Shown here piece by piece: positions 9,502 to 17,158 of a DNA stretch of 64,000 nucleotides. This stretch comes from Vibrio chagasii (GTDB taxonomy: Bacteria > Pseudomonadota > Gammaproteobacteria > Enterobacterales > Vibrionaceae): contig NZ_MSCI01000002.1 of assembly GCF_002954585.1 (NCBI RefSeq), positions 222,879-286,878 on the forward strand, given 5' to 3'. The notes under the pieces were generated by a model that searched no databases, was not told the origin of the DNA, and saw only the letters and a program-made list of their open reading frames with translations. Positions within the stretch are counted from its first letter, which is position 1. Each line of letters begins with the position of its first letter. The position numbers were made by a program, and so were the translations under genes.

Positions 9502-9659
9502 CTCTGCTTTATGCCTAAATCGCGCTAATTTCTGAGCTAAAAACTTTATATTGTTGTAAGTGACTGAATATTGGTTTGCCTTCTAAAAATTTCTGTATCT
9601 CCGTCACACTTTTGAGTACAATTCTCCGGTTAAATTCTACTCATAAATGATGAGCTAAA

Positions 9660-10758
9660 ATGTTTGAAATCAATCCTATAAAAAACCGTCTACAGGATGT
9701 GTCTGAGCGCACAAATATCCTGAGGGGGTACCTTTGACTATGACGCTAAGAAAGAGCGTCTAGAAGAAGTAAACGCAGAATTAGAACAACCGGATGTATG
9801 GAACGAACCTGAGCGTGCTCAAGCGCTAGGTAAAGAGCGTTCTGCACTGGAAGCGGTAGTAGAAACGATTGACCAACTTGACCAAGGGGTTGAGGATGTT
9901 GATGGCCTACTAGAGCTAGCGGTTGAAGAAGAAGATCAAGAAACGTTCGACGAAATTGAACCAGAACTAGCGGAGCTTGAAGCTAAGCTAGGTAAACTTG
10001 AGTTCCGTCGTATGTTCTCTGGTGAGCATGACGCTTCAGATTGCTATATCGATCTACAGTCGGGTTCAGGTGGTACTGAAGCACAAGACTGGACTTCAAT
10101 GATGCTACGCATGTACTTACGTTGGGCGGAAGCGAAGGGCTTCAAAACTGAAGTTATCGAAGTATCTGAAGGTGAAGTTGCTGGTTTGAAAGGTGCAACA
10201 GTACGTATCTCTGGTGAGTACGCGTACGGTTGGTTACGTACAGAGACAGGTGTTCACCGTCTAGTTCGTAAATCACCATTTGATTCAAGCGGCCGCCGTC
10301 ATACATCATTTGCTTCTGCGTTTATTTACCCAGAGATTGACGACAACATTACGATTGATATTAACCCTTCTGATTTACGTATTGACGTATACCGTGCTTC
10401 GGGCGCTGGTGGTCAGCACGTAAACACCACTGAGTCTGCGGTACGTATTACTCACGTTCCAACTAACACAGTGGTTCAATGTCAGAATGACCGTTCGCAG
10501 CATAAGAACAAAGATCAAGCGATGAAGCAGCTACGTGCTAAGCTTTTTGAGCTTGAGATTCAAAAACAAAATGCTGAAAAACAAGCGAACGAAGATACTA
10601 AATCAGACATCGGTTGGGGCAGTCAAATCCGCTCTTACGTACTGGATGATTCACGTATCAAAGATTTACGCACTGGCATTGAAAACCGTAATACTCAAGC
10701 GGTTCTTGATGGCGACCTAGATAAATTTATCGAAGCTAGCCTGAAATCAGGTTTATAA
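9660..10758 (+). CDS. prfB: Peptide chain release factor 2, expressed by programmed +1 frameshift
   Basis: RF2 recognises UGA and UAA stop codons and triggers peptide release. The gene is in two frames: 25 codons from ATG 9660 to CTT 9732-9734, then an in-frame TGA at 9735-9737, with the rest read in the +1 frame from GAC at 9736. The total is 365 residues, the same as E. coli RF2. The slippery site CTT-TGA-C is preceded by the internal Shine-Dalgarno-like AGGGGG at 9723-9728. In the second frame the SPF tripeptide (stop recognition) and the GGQ motif in SGAGGQHVN are intact. Low RF2 lets the ribosome pause at UGA and shift, so the protein controls its own synthesis. lysS starts 51 bp downstream and is probably co-transcribed. 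Confidence 0.97.
9723..9738 (+). promoter_or_regulatory. prfB programmed frameshift signal
   Basis: Internal Shine-Dalgarno AGGGGG, spacer, then CTT TGA C. This is the same arrangement as the well-studied E. coli prfB recoding site, with the stop TGA at 9735-9737. Confidence 0.95.
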
Positions 10759-10809
10759 GCTTTTCACCGACAAAACTATTTTCATAAAGAAAGACAGGAT
10801 ACATCGAAA

Positions 10810-12342
10810 ATGACTGATGCTGTTCAAAACGAAAACGCACAAGAAGGCTCTTTACCTGAAGAGAATAAGCTAATTGCTGAACGTCGTGCCAAGCTGGATC
10901 ATATCCGCAAGAGCTGCAAAGCAAACGGCCACCCAAATGACTTCCGTCGTGAGCACCTAGCTGGCGACCTTCAAGCGGAATTCGGTGAAAAGACTAAAGA
11001 AGAACTAGAAGAGCTAAACCACATTGTTGCTATTGCCGGTCGTGTAATGGCTAAGCGTGGTCCATTCCTAGCTATTCAAGAGACGTCTGGCCGTATCCAA
11101 GCATACGCAGCAAAAGACGTACAAAAAGTACTTAAAGAGCAGTACCAAGGCCTAGATATCGGTGACATCATCGGCGTTAAAGGTGCACTTCACAAGTCAG
11201 GTAAAGGTGACCTTTACGTGAACATGGAAGAGTTCGAACTGCTAACTAAAGCACTTCGCCCTCTACCAGAGAAGTTCCACGGTCTAACTGACCAAGAGAT
11301 GCGTTACCGTCAGCGTTACGTTGACCTAATCGTGAACGAAGATTCTCGCAACGCATTCATCGTACGTTCTAAGCTTGTTTCTTCAATCCGTAACTTCATG
11401 AGCTCAAAAGGCTACCTAGAAGTTGAAACGCCAATGATGCACGTGATCCCTGGTGGTGCAACTGCACGTCCATTCATCACTCACCACAATGCACTAGACA
11501 TCGATATGTACCTACGTGTTGCTCCAGAGCTTTACCTGAAGCGTCTAGTAGTGGGTGGTTTTGACCGTGTATTCGAGATCAACCGTAACTTCCGTAACGA
11601 AGGTCTATCGCCACGTCACAACCCAGAATTCACAATGATGGAGTTCTACCAAGCATACTCTGACTACAAAGATCTGATGGATCTAACAGAAGAGATGCTA
11701 AGCACTGCGGCTATGGACGTTCTTGGTTCTACTTCTATGCCTTACGGTGACGAGACAGTAGAGTTTGGTGGTAAGTACGCTCGTATGAGCATGTTTGAAG
11801 CAATCAAACACTACAACCCTGAGCACGCTGAGATTCAAGCGCTAACAGAAGAAGATCTACAAGACCGTGAGAAGATGGTAGCAATCGCGAAATCTGTACA
11901 CGTTGAAGTAGAGACATTCTGGACATGTGGTCAGCTTCTAGAAGAGATCTTTGGTGAAACGGCTGAGCCTCAGCTAATTCAACCAACGTTCATCACTGGT
12001 TACCCTGCGGACATCTCTCCTCTAGCTCGTCGTAGCGATGACAACCCGTTCTTCACAGACCGTTTTGAGTTCTTTATCGGTGGCCGTGAAGTAGCAAACG
12101 GCTTCTCTGAGCTTAACGATGCAGAAGACCAAGACGAGCGTTTCAAAGCACAAGTTAACGCGAAAGACGCAGGCGATGATGAAGCAATGTACTACGATGC
12201 AGACTACATCACAGCACTTGAGCACGGCCTACCGCCAACAGCGGGTCAAGGTATCGGTATCGACCGTCTAGCAATGCTATTCACAAACACGCACACAATC
12301 CGTGACGTGATCTTGTTCCCGGCAATGCGCCCACAAGCGTAA
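10810..12342 (+). CDS. lysS: Lysyl-tRNA synthetase (class II)
   Basis: A 510-residue class IIb synthetase that charges tRNA(Lys). The N-terminal OB-fold anticodon-binding domain (about 60-170) is followed by the catalytic domain: motif 2 [29 protein letters not shown] and motif 3 [10 protein letters not shown] near the C-terminus. Length is close to E. coli LysS (505). It lies 51 bp after prfB, the conserved prfB-lysS operon, and ends at a strong terminator. Confidence 0.97.
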   Translation: MTDAVQNENAQEGSLPEENKLIAERRAKLDHIRKSCKANGHPNDFRREHLAGDLQAEFGEKTKEELEELNHIVAIAGRVMAKRGPFLAIQETSGRIQAYAAKDVQKVLKEQYQGLDIGDIIGVKGALHKSGKGDLYVNMEEFELLTKALRPLPEKFHGLTDQEMRYRQRYVDLIVNEDSRNAFIVRSKLVSSIRNFMSSKGYLEVETPMMHVIPGGATARPFITHHNALDIDMYLRVAPELYLKRLVVGGFDRVFEINRNFRNEGLSPRHNPEFTMMEFYQAYSDYKDLMDLTEEMLSTAAMDVLGSTSMPYGDETVEFGGKYARMSMFEAIKHYNPEHAEIQALTEEDLQDREKMVAIAKSVHVEVETFWTCGQLLEEIFGETAEPQLIQPTFITGYPADISPLARRSDDNPFFTDRFEFFIGGREVANGFSELNDAEDQDERFKAQVNAKDAGDDEAMYYDADYITALEHGLPPTAGQGIGIDRLAMLFTNTHTIRDVILFPAMRPQA

Positions 12343-12376
12343 TTATCGCTTACGGGTTATCGCAGCCCAATCCAAT

Positions 12377-12406
12377 AAAAAAGCCACCTTCGGGTGGCTT
12401 TTTCTG
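12377..12406 (+). terminator. Terminator of the prfB-lysS unit
   Basis: Stem GCCACC / GGTGGC with a TTCG loop, A-run before and T-run after. Confidence 0.92.
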
Positions 12407-12614
12407 TTTTTAGGCCTCAAAACCCAGCCTGTACCGCACTCTTGATTCGAAAAATCATTATTTCTGACATAGTCTTACTAATGAGACATAAAATCTAAGA
12501 TAGTCTCTCTACTATAGGTTTCTGCATTGAATACGATCTCGCGGCATTTTGCCACGCGAATAAGCGGTGACTCGTATTAGCCTGATTTAAATAAAAATAG
12601 AATAAGGAAGAAGG
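12407..12614 (+). other. vpsR upstream region
   Basis: Together with the lysS terminator this makes 270 bp without a gene. It should hold the vpsR promoter; no clear operator was recognised. An AAGGAAGAAGG purine stretch directly before the ATG at 12615 is the ribosome binding site. Confidence 0.5.
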
Positions 12615-13949
12615 ATGGGAACTCAATTTAAGATGGATTCCTTGCCAGGTTCTCTTATCGTCGTTGGTGGTGCGTACGAACCCTGGTTATCTGTATTAGA
12701 GCAAGTGGGTTGGCAGTGTACCCAGTGTGCCGATTTACGAAAAGCGGATGCCTTGATTAATGAAATTGGTCCATGTATTGGCATTGTGGATCTTAGCCAT
12801 GATGAATTCAGCCTTAATGGTATTGCTAACCTTGTGAGTAACAACAAGCAGGTAAGATGGCTCGCGTTTATCCGTGAGTCTCAATTAAGTTCAGATACGA
12901 TCTGCCAATTTATCGTTAACTTTTGTATCGACTTTTTCACTGCTCCGATCCCAGACGCCCAGTTGTTAAGCACCATTGGTCACCAGTTAGGAATGCTTAA
13001 GCTTGAGCAGAAGGTATGGCCAAACTATGGCATCAACAACAATATGGGGTTACTAGGCGACTCTGTGGCTGTGAAACGCTTAAGAGACCAAGTGAAGCGT
13101 ATTGGCCCAACGGATGTCAGTATTCTGATTTATGGAGAGAGCGGCTCAGGTAAAGAGACGATTGCGCGCTCTATTCATCAAAACTCCTCACGATCTCAAA
13201 AGCCATTTCTAACGGTGAACTGCCGTGCCTTGTCTGAAATGAGAATAGAATCTGAGGTATTTGGTATCTCCGAACAGCCAATGTCTTCTCCTTGTATGTT
13301 AGAAGAGGCTGATGGCGGCACCATCTTGCTCAATGATGTTTTGGCGATGCCACGTAATCAACAGTTGAATCTGCTGCGTTTTTTACAAGAAGGCAAGATT
13401 GAAACGGCTGATGGACCTAAGTCTGTTGATGTACGTATTCTGGCAGCAAACTCGTCTGATATCGAAAAAGCCTTAATCGAAGGGGATTTCAACGAAGAGC
13501 TTTATCACTACATTAATGTGCTACGCATTCATGTACCGAGCCTCAAAGAGCGCGTGAGTGATATTTCCGTATTAGCCAATCATTTCCTACGAGAGTATTC
13601 GAAAGAGTTTAACGCTCAGGCAAAGAGTTTTTCAGAAGATGCTATTCGCTCGATGAATCGCTATCACTGGCCTGGCAATGTTCGCGAATTGATGAACCAG
13701 ATAAAGCGCGTTGTGTTGATGTCGGATGCTGTAATCATTGAGGAGCAGCAGCTTGACCTGCCAAAGCAGAATGATGAGCGACGCAGTTTGAAGAGCATTC
13801 GCGAACGTTCAGAGCGTGATGCCTTACTGATCGTCTTGGAATCTTATGGTGGACAGGTTTCATTAGCCGCTAAGGAACTGGGTGTGTCACGGGCAACCAT
13901 GTACCGTTTACTGAATAAGCATAGTCTGATTTCTGAGGGGGTTGTGTAG
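12615..13949 (+). CDS. vpsR: VpsR-type biofilm regulator (atypical sigma-54-activator fold)
   Basis: A 444-residue protein with an N-terminal receiver-like domain (about 12-125), an AAA+ domain (about 150-385; Walker A GESGSGKE 174-181) and a C-terminal Fis-type helix-turn-helix (about 405-440, SLAAKELGVSRATMYRLL). In V. cholerae VpsR binds c-di-GMP and activates vps exopolysaccharide and biofilm genes; it lies next to lysS there too. The usual GAFTGA loop that touches sigma-54 is missing between EVFG and EEADGG, and Walker B reads GGTILLNDV instead of GGTLFLDE. Both agree with VpsR not acting as an ordinary ATP-hydrolysing sigma-54 activator. It is monocistronic with its own terminator. Confidence 0.93.
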   Translation: MGTQFKMDSLPGSLIVVGGAYEPWLSVLEQVGWQCTQCADLRKADALINEIGPCIGIVDLSHDEFSLNGIANLVSNNKQVRWLAFIRESQLSSDTICQFIVNFCIDFFTAPIPDAQLLSTIGHQLGMLKLEQKVWPNYGINNNMGLLGDSVAVKRLRDQVKRIGPTDVSILIYGESGSGKETIARSIHQNSSRSQKPFLTVNCRALSEMRIESEVFGISEQPMSSPCMLEEADGGTILLNDVLAMPRNQQLNLLRFLQEGKIETADGPKSVDVRILAANSSDIEKALIEGDFNEELYHYINVLRIHVPSLKERVSDISVLANHFLREYSKEFNAQAKSFSEDAIRSMNRYHWPGNVRELMNQIKRVVLMSDAVIIEEQQLDLPKQNDERRSLKSIRERSERDALLIVLESYGGQVSLAAKELGVSRATMYRLLNKHSLISEGVV

Positions 13950-13992
13950 AACTCCCCTCTAAGTCATTAAATCTGTTAGTGTAAATTTGAGA

Positions 13993-14018
13993 GCCACGCA
14001 TGATGCGTGGCTTTTTTG
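13993..14018 (+). terminator. vpsR terminator
   Basis: Perfect stem GCCACGCA / TGCGTGGC with a 3-nt loop and six T. Confidence 0.92.
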
Positions 14019-14303
14019 TTGCTAATTGCTGCCTTTATGTTCGAACAATCGAGAGATGAACTCTTGGTCATTAAGAGAGATATGCTGTGATTTTATATAA
14101 TCATAGTGAATATCTTATATATAAATGAATATGCAACTGATATTTTAGGTGAATGCATTGTTTTGAAAATGTTAACCAGTTATAGGTTGAATAATATACT
14201 CACTTGGTTAGACTTTAACCGTGAAAGCAACGTTTTAACAAAGACTTGTCTGCTTTTACTCCCCTATTTCTTTTTGGATTTTTTAGTTAGCTTGGAGGCG
14301 CAA
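14019..14303 (+). other. AT-rich region before a small ORF
   Basis: A gene-free stretch after the vpsR terminator. It contains a short palindrome TGATTTTATATAATCA around 14090-14105 that could be an operator or part of a promoter. A longer in-frame extension of the next ORF (GTG at 14106) runs through it, but composition and start context do not support coding. Confidence 0.4.
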
Positions 14304-14426
14304 ATGAAACATTTCGATTTTATACAGCATATTTGCGCTTCGTTTGATCCGTGTTCTGACATGGTGACTGTTATGTCACAAATTTCAGCCATGGCCGATC
14401 GAAACACCCAAGATAAACCTAACTAA
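14304..14426 (+). CDS. Small hypothetical protein (40 aa)
   Basis: ATG at 14304 is preceded by a near-perfect Shine-Dalgarno (GGAGG, about 7-bp spacing), which is the main argument for translation. The product MKHFDFIQHICASFDPCSDM... is soluble, with two cysteines and no recognised domain. It lies 110 bp before the DUF1127 gene on the same strand and may share its transcript. It could be a leader peptide or a small regulator; no function is claimed. Confidence 0.45.
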   Translation: MKHFDFIQHICASFDPCSDMVTVMSQISAMADRNTQDKPN

Positions 14427-14535
14427 TAGATCCGTATCCTTATTTGGCTGCGGAAAAATAGCAGCTAAGTGAGAAGCCCTCATACTATCTAACACGCTAT
14501 TTTTCCTCAGTTTATTCAACAACTGGAGAGTTATT

Positions 14536-14787
14536 ATGCGTCACTCAGTATATTTAAAATTAGCAACAGCCCTTATCCGTGCCGATCTTCGTCGTGAAGA
14601 GCGGGAATGGCAGCGAAAAGTGCGTCGTAGTTCACTAGACCTACCATGGCACAACGCTCATTTGTTAAGAGATATTGGCTTTGAGACCGATGGTCGTCCA
14701 ATTGGTTTCTCTGAACCTGAAGTAGTCACAATTGAACGTCGCGTTCGTCACCTTCGTCGTGTCCTTAGTGCGCGAATACCGACGTAA
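14536..14787 (+). CDS. DUF1127 domain-containing small basic protein
   Basis: 83 residues, rich in arginine, ending with HNAHLLRDIGFETDGRPIGF, which fits the short DUF1127 motif (LLRDIGL-type) seen in many proteobacterial small proteins. Some DUF1127 proteins in alphaproteobacteria bind RNA or affect phosphate and carbon metabolism; whether that applies here is unknown. An AGGAG-like sequence (TGGAGAG) is found just before the ATG. A conserved small gene near vpsR is also found in other vibrios. Confidence 0.75.
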   Translation: MRHSVYLKLATALIRADLRREEREWQRKVRRSSLDLPWHNAHLLRDIGFETDGRPIGFSEPEVVTIERRVRHLRRVLSARIPT

Positions 14788-14792
14788 TCTGT

Positions 14793-14818
14793 AGGGGTTG
14801 ATAGCACCATCAACCCCT
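14793..14818 (+). terminator. Hairpin after the DUF1127 gene
   Basis: Perfect 10-bp stem AGGGGTTGAT / ATCAACCCCT with a 6-nt loop, but no proper T-run. It may stabilise the 3' end. Confidence 0.55.
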
Positions 14819-14874
14819 TAAATAATCGACAGTGATGGTTAGGTGTCAAAGTGGGAGCTTTGAACTAGAACTGG

Positions 14875-14908
14875 CAAAAAGAGAGAAGCACTGGCTTCTC
14901 TTTTTTGC
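14875..14908 (+). terminator. Terminator downstream of the DUF1127 gene
   Basis: Stem GAGAAGC / GCTTCTC with flanking AAAAA and TTTTTT that extend the pairing. This is a canonical intrinsic terminator about 100 bp after the gene. Confidence 0.85.
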
Positions 14909-14988
14909 TTTTTTAAGCGTGAAAGATCAACCCACCCTAGTAAACAAAAAGAGTTCTACTAAGCTATAGAGAGCAAGGGAGGCCTGTT

Positions 14989-15300
14989 ATGCAAAAGCAT
15001 CAGTTAGACATGTGGTTACATGGAGATCACAAAGACTCGTACCAGACACCGAAAGTGTACGTTATTGGCTGTTCTGACATCTCAGAGTATCTACTAGCCG
15101 TGGAGTACAAACACAAGCTAGAGCCAGTAAAACAAGATGGTGAACCGCTTCACTTTGGATCTTTGGATCAAGTGAAAGAGGAGTTACTCCGGCTAGGCTT
15201 TGAGAAGGCCTACCTTCGTTTACACAATGCTTACGACGAATTTGGTAATGAGCCAAGTCAAAGCTACTGCGATATTGAATTAGCGTTGAAACCTCATTAG
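14989..15300 (+). CDS. Conserved small protein, DUF6482-like
   Basis: 103 residues, soluble, acidic. The stretch LDQVKEELLRLGFEKAYLRL followed by HNAYDEF resembles the DUF6482 family of small gamma-proteobacterial proteins; this family call is from memory and moderate. No catalytic motif or membrane segment is visible. The ATG has a good GGGAGG ribosome binding site 7 bases upstream. It is convergent with mutH. Confidence 0.65.
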   Translation: MQKHQLDMWLHGDHKDSYQTPKVYVIGCSDISEYLLAVEYKHKLEPVKQDGEPLHFGSLDQVKEELLRLGFEKAYLRLHNAYDEFGNEPSQSYCDIELALKPH

Positions 15301-15354
15301 ATACAAGCCCTTAGCACCTTACTTTTTAGTCATTGATGCATGACTATGAAGATA

Positions 15355-16020
15355 CTACGCGTAGTGTGTCGTGAGTATGTTATGAGTAAATTGAGTTCGT
15401 AAATAGAATCCACGAGGTTTGGTTTTGATTGGCTTTCCACTCGCACCATAGGCCTCGGTCAAAACGCGGCTGTTTGCGGCCTTTGGACGCAGATGCAGTG
15501 CTTCTCCATGCCTTGCAGTGATCTGTTCAACATTCCCTAAAACGATCAACTCCATCAGCTCTTCCCAATCTCTTTTCAGTATTTCGTCTTCAGCCTCGCT
15601 TGGCGTCCACAACAGTGGTGATCCAACGTGTCTCTCTGCCAATGGGATTTCTCTTTCACCTTCTACTGGAATCCACAACACTTTAGATAGCTTGTTACGA
15701 ACGTGGCTGATTTCCCATGTCAGCCCTTGCACACCCATTAATGGTGCAACACAAACAAAGGTGGTTTCGAGTGGCTTACCAGAATAGCCAATAGGAATGC
15801 TCTTAAGTTCGATGCCTAGTTTCGCGAAATCCTGTTCTGGTTTACTGCCAGCAGGTGCGCCCAAGTGCCACTCTAACAGCTGTCCAACCCATCCTTTATC
15901 TCGCTTTAGATCGTTAGGCATGTCCATCTCTGCTTCATCGGCGAGCTCTTTGAAGGTCATCCCGGCGATCGCATACGCTCGCTCTAACAGCTCTTCTTGT
16001 GTTTGTGGTTCTGGTTTCAT
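15355..16020 (-). CDS. mutH: DNA mismatch repair endonuclease MutH
   Basis: A 221-residue sequence-specific nicking enzyme of methyl-directed mismatch repair; it cuts the unmethylated strand at hemimethylated GATC after activation by MutS/MutL. The restriction-enzyme-like core is intact: D-x(n)-E-x-K in [15 protein letters not shown], then [30 protein letters not shown] and [15 protein letters not shown]. The longer frame starts at 16038 ([11 protein letters not shown]); I prefer the third ATG at 16020 because homology begins shortly after it, but no Shine-Dalgarno decides between them. Its presence implies Dam-directed repair. Confidence 0.95.
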   Translation of the reverse strand: MKPEPQTQEELLERAYAIAGMTFKELADEAEMDMPNDLKRDKGWVGQLLEWHLGAPAGSKPEQDFAKLGIELKSIPIGYSGKPLETTFVCVAPLMGVQGLTWEISHVRNKLSKVLWIPVEGEREIPLAERHVGSPLLWTPSEAEDEILKRDWEELMELIVLGNVEQITARHGEALHLRPKAANSRVLTEAYGASGKPIKTKPRGFYLRTQFTHNILTTHYA

Positions 16021-16123
16021 AATAAAAAGCATGATCAAAAAAAACGATTTTATCAGAAGTTATCACCAAATGACGACTGGTTAAGAAATGATCCCCTAGC
16101 CTGAAAAGGGATCAAAGTTAGGG

Positions 16124-16601
16124 TTATCCACAGGACATAAAGGTGATTAATTGAAATATTAATTTAGTGGATAAATAAACAGGGGTTTTTGGTGGATAAA
16201 ATGCTTGCCAAATGGGGTGTAAAATGAATCTTTCACTTGGCAGTGTGGATAAACACCGGGGTGGTTGATCTTTGAGCAGCTTGTGTTTTCAAAAGATCTT
16301 TTGGTTTTTTATTGTTCTTTGTTTTTGTGTTTTATATTTAAGTGTTTGTTTTTTGTGTCTTTAATTTTTGTTTTCTCCGAGGTGTTGTGTTGGTGTTGAT
16401 GAATCTATGGATTAAAAAAAACGATTGCGACTAATTCTTCACATAGTTATTCACAGAAAAGGTGAATAAATGTGGTCTAGGTCTCACTATTGTGTGGGTA
16501 ACTCAAATTTGAGCAAAACTTATCCATATCCACAGATAATATTCATAAATATAGCGCTTATCACGTCACTAAGTTTGCTCCAATTGGGGATATGTGGAAA
16601 A
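16124..16601. promoter_or_regulatory. DnaA-box cluster, probable DARS2-type DnaA-reactivating locus
   Basis: The 0.6-kb gap between mutH and rppH contains consensus DnaA boxes: TTATCCACA 16124-16132, TGTGGATAA 16244-16252, TTATTCACA 16447-16455 and TGTGGAAAA 16593-16601. Single-mismatch copies lie at 16166-16174, 16191-16199, 16461-16469, 16520-16528 and 16526-16534. In E. coli the same intergenic position (mutH-ygdP, where ygdP is rppH) is DARS2, which promotes exchange of ADP for ATP on DnaA and so times replication initiation. Position plus box density makes this a likely Vibrio DARS2. I could not identify the IHF and Fis sites that E. coli DARS2 needs. Confidence 0.8.
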
Positions 16602-16637
16602 ATCAGTGTAATTAAAAATTTAGATAGAGGTTGGCCA

Positions 16638-17156
16638 GTGATAGATGGCGATGGTTACCGATTAAATGTTGGTATTGTAATCTGTAACAACCATGGTCAG
16701 GTCTTCTGGGCTAAACGATACGGGCAACATTCATGGCAATTCCCTCAAGGGGGAATAGATGAAGGTGAAACTCCGGAACAGGCAATGTACCGTGAGTTGT
16801 ATGAAGAGGTTGGCCTTACTAAAAAGGATGTCAAGATCGTCGCGACAAGTCGTCATTGGTTACGCTACAAGCTACCCAAACGACTGGTTCGATGGGATTC
16901 TAAACCTGTCTGTATTGGACAAAAACAGAAGTGGTTCCTTTTACGCTTAGATTGCGATGAATCGCGTATCAATATGCAGCGTGGGAGTACACCTGAGTTT
17001 GATGGTTGGCGCTGGGTGAGTTACTGGTACCCAGTTCGACAAGTTGTTTCTTTTAAGCGAGACGTTTACCGTCGAGCGATGAAAGAGTTCGCATCTTTAG
17101 CAATGCCGTTTAAAGAGCGAAAAACAAAAGGAAAACGCAAATTGCGTAGAGGTTAA
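16638..17156 (+). CDS. rppH: RNA pyrophosphohydrolase RppH
   Basis: A 172-residue Nudix hydrolase that removes pyrophosphate from the 5' end of mRNAs and so starts RNase E-dependent decay. The Nudix box [23 protein letters not shown]-type pattern (G-x5-E-x7-REUxEExGU) is complete, and the region [22 protein letters not shown] is RppH-specific. The frame is open from 16470, but homology begins at VIDGDGYR; the GTG at 16638 has AGAGG 7 bases upstream and is taken as the start. ptsP begins two bases after the stop, so the two are co-transcribed. Confidence 0.95.
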   Translation: MIDGDGYRLNVGIVICNNHGQVFWAKRYGQHSWQFPQGGIDEGETPEQAMYRELYEEVGLTKKDVKIVATSRHWLRYKLPKRLVRWDSKPVCIGQKQKWFLLRLDCDESRINMQRGSTPEFDGWRWVSYWYPVRQVVSFKRDVYRRAMKEFASLAMPFKERKTKGKRKLRRG

Positions 17157-17158
17157 GC

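Noticed and set aside
10012..10758. prfB starting at an internal ATG (248 residues)
   Set aside because: It would remove the N-terminal domain of RF2; the frameshift site and the upstream frame explain the complete protein.
12615..13949. vpsR as a damaged sigma-54 activator pseudogene because of missing GAFTGA
   Set aside because: The frame is intact and full length, and VpsR is known to be atypical in this way.
14106..14303. Longer version of the small ORF starting at GTG 14106
   Set aside because: No ribosome binding site; the internal ATG at 14304 has a near-perfect one.
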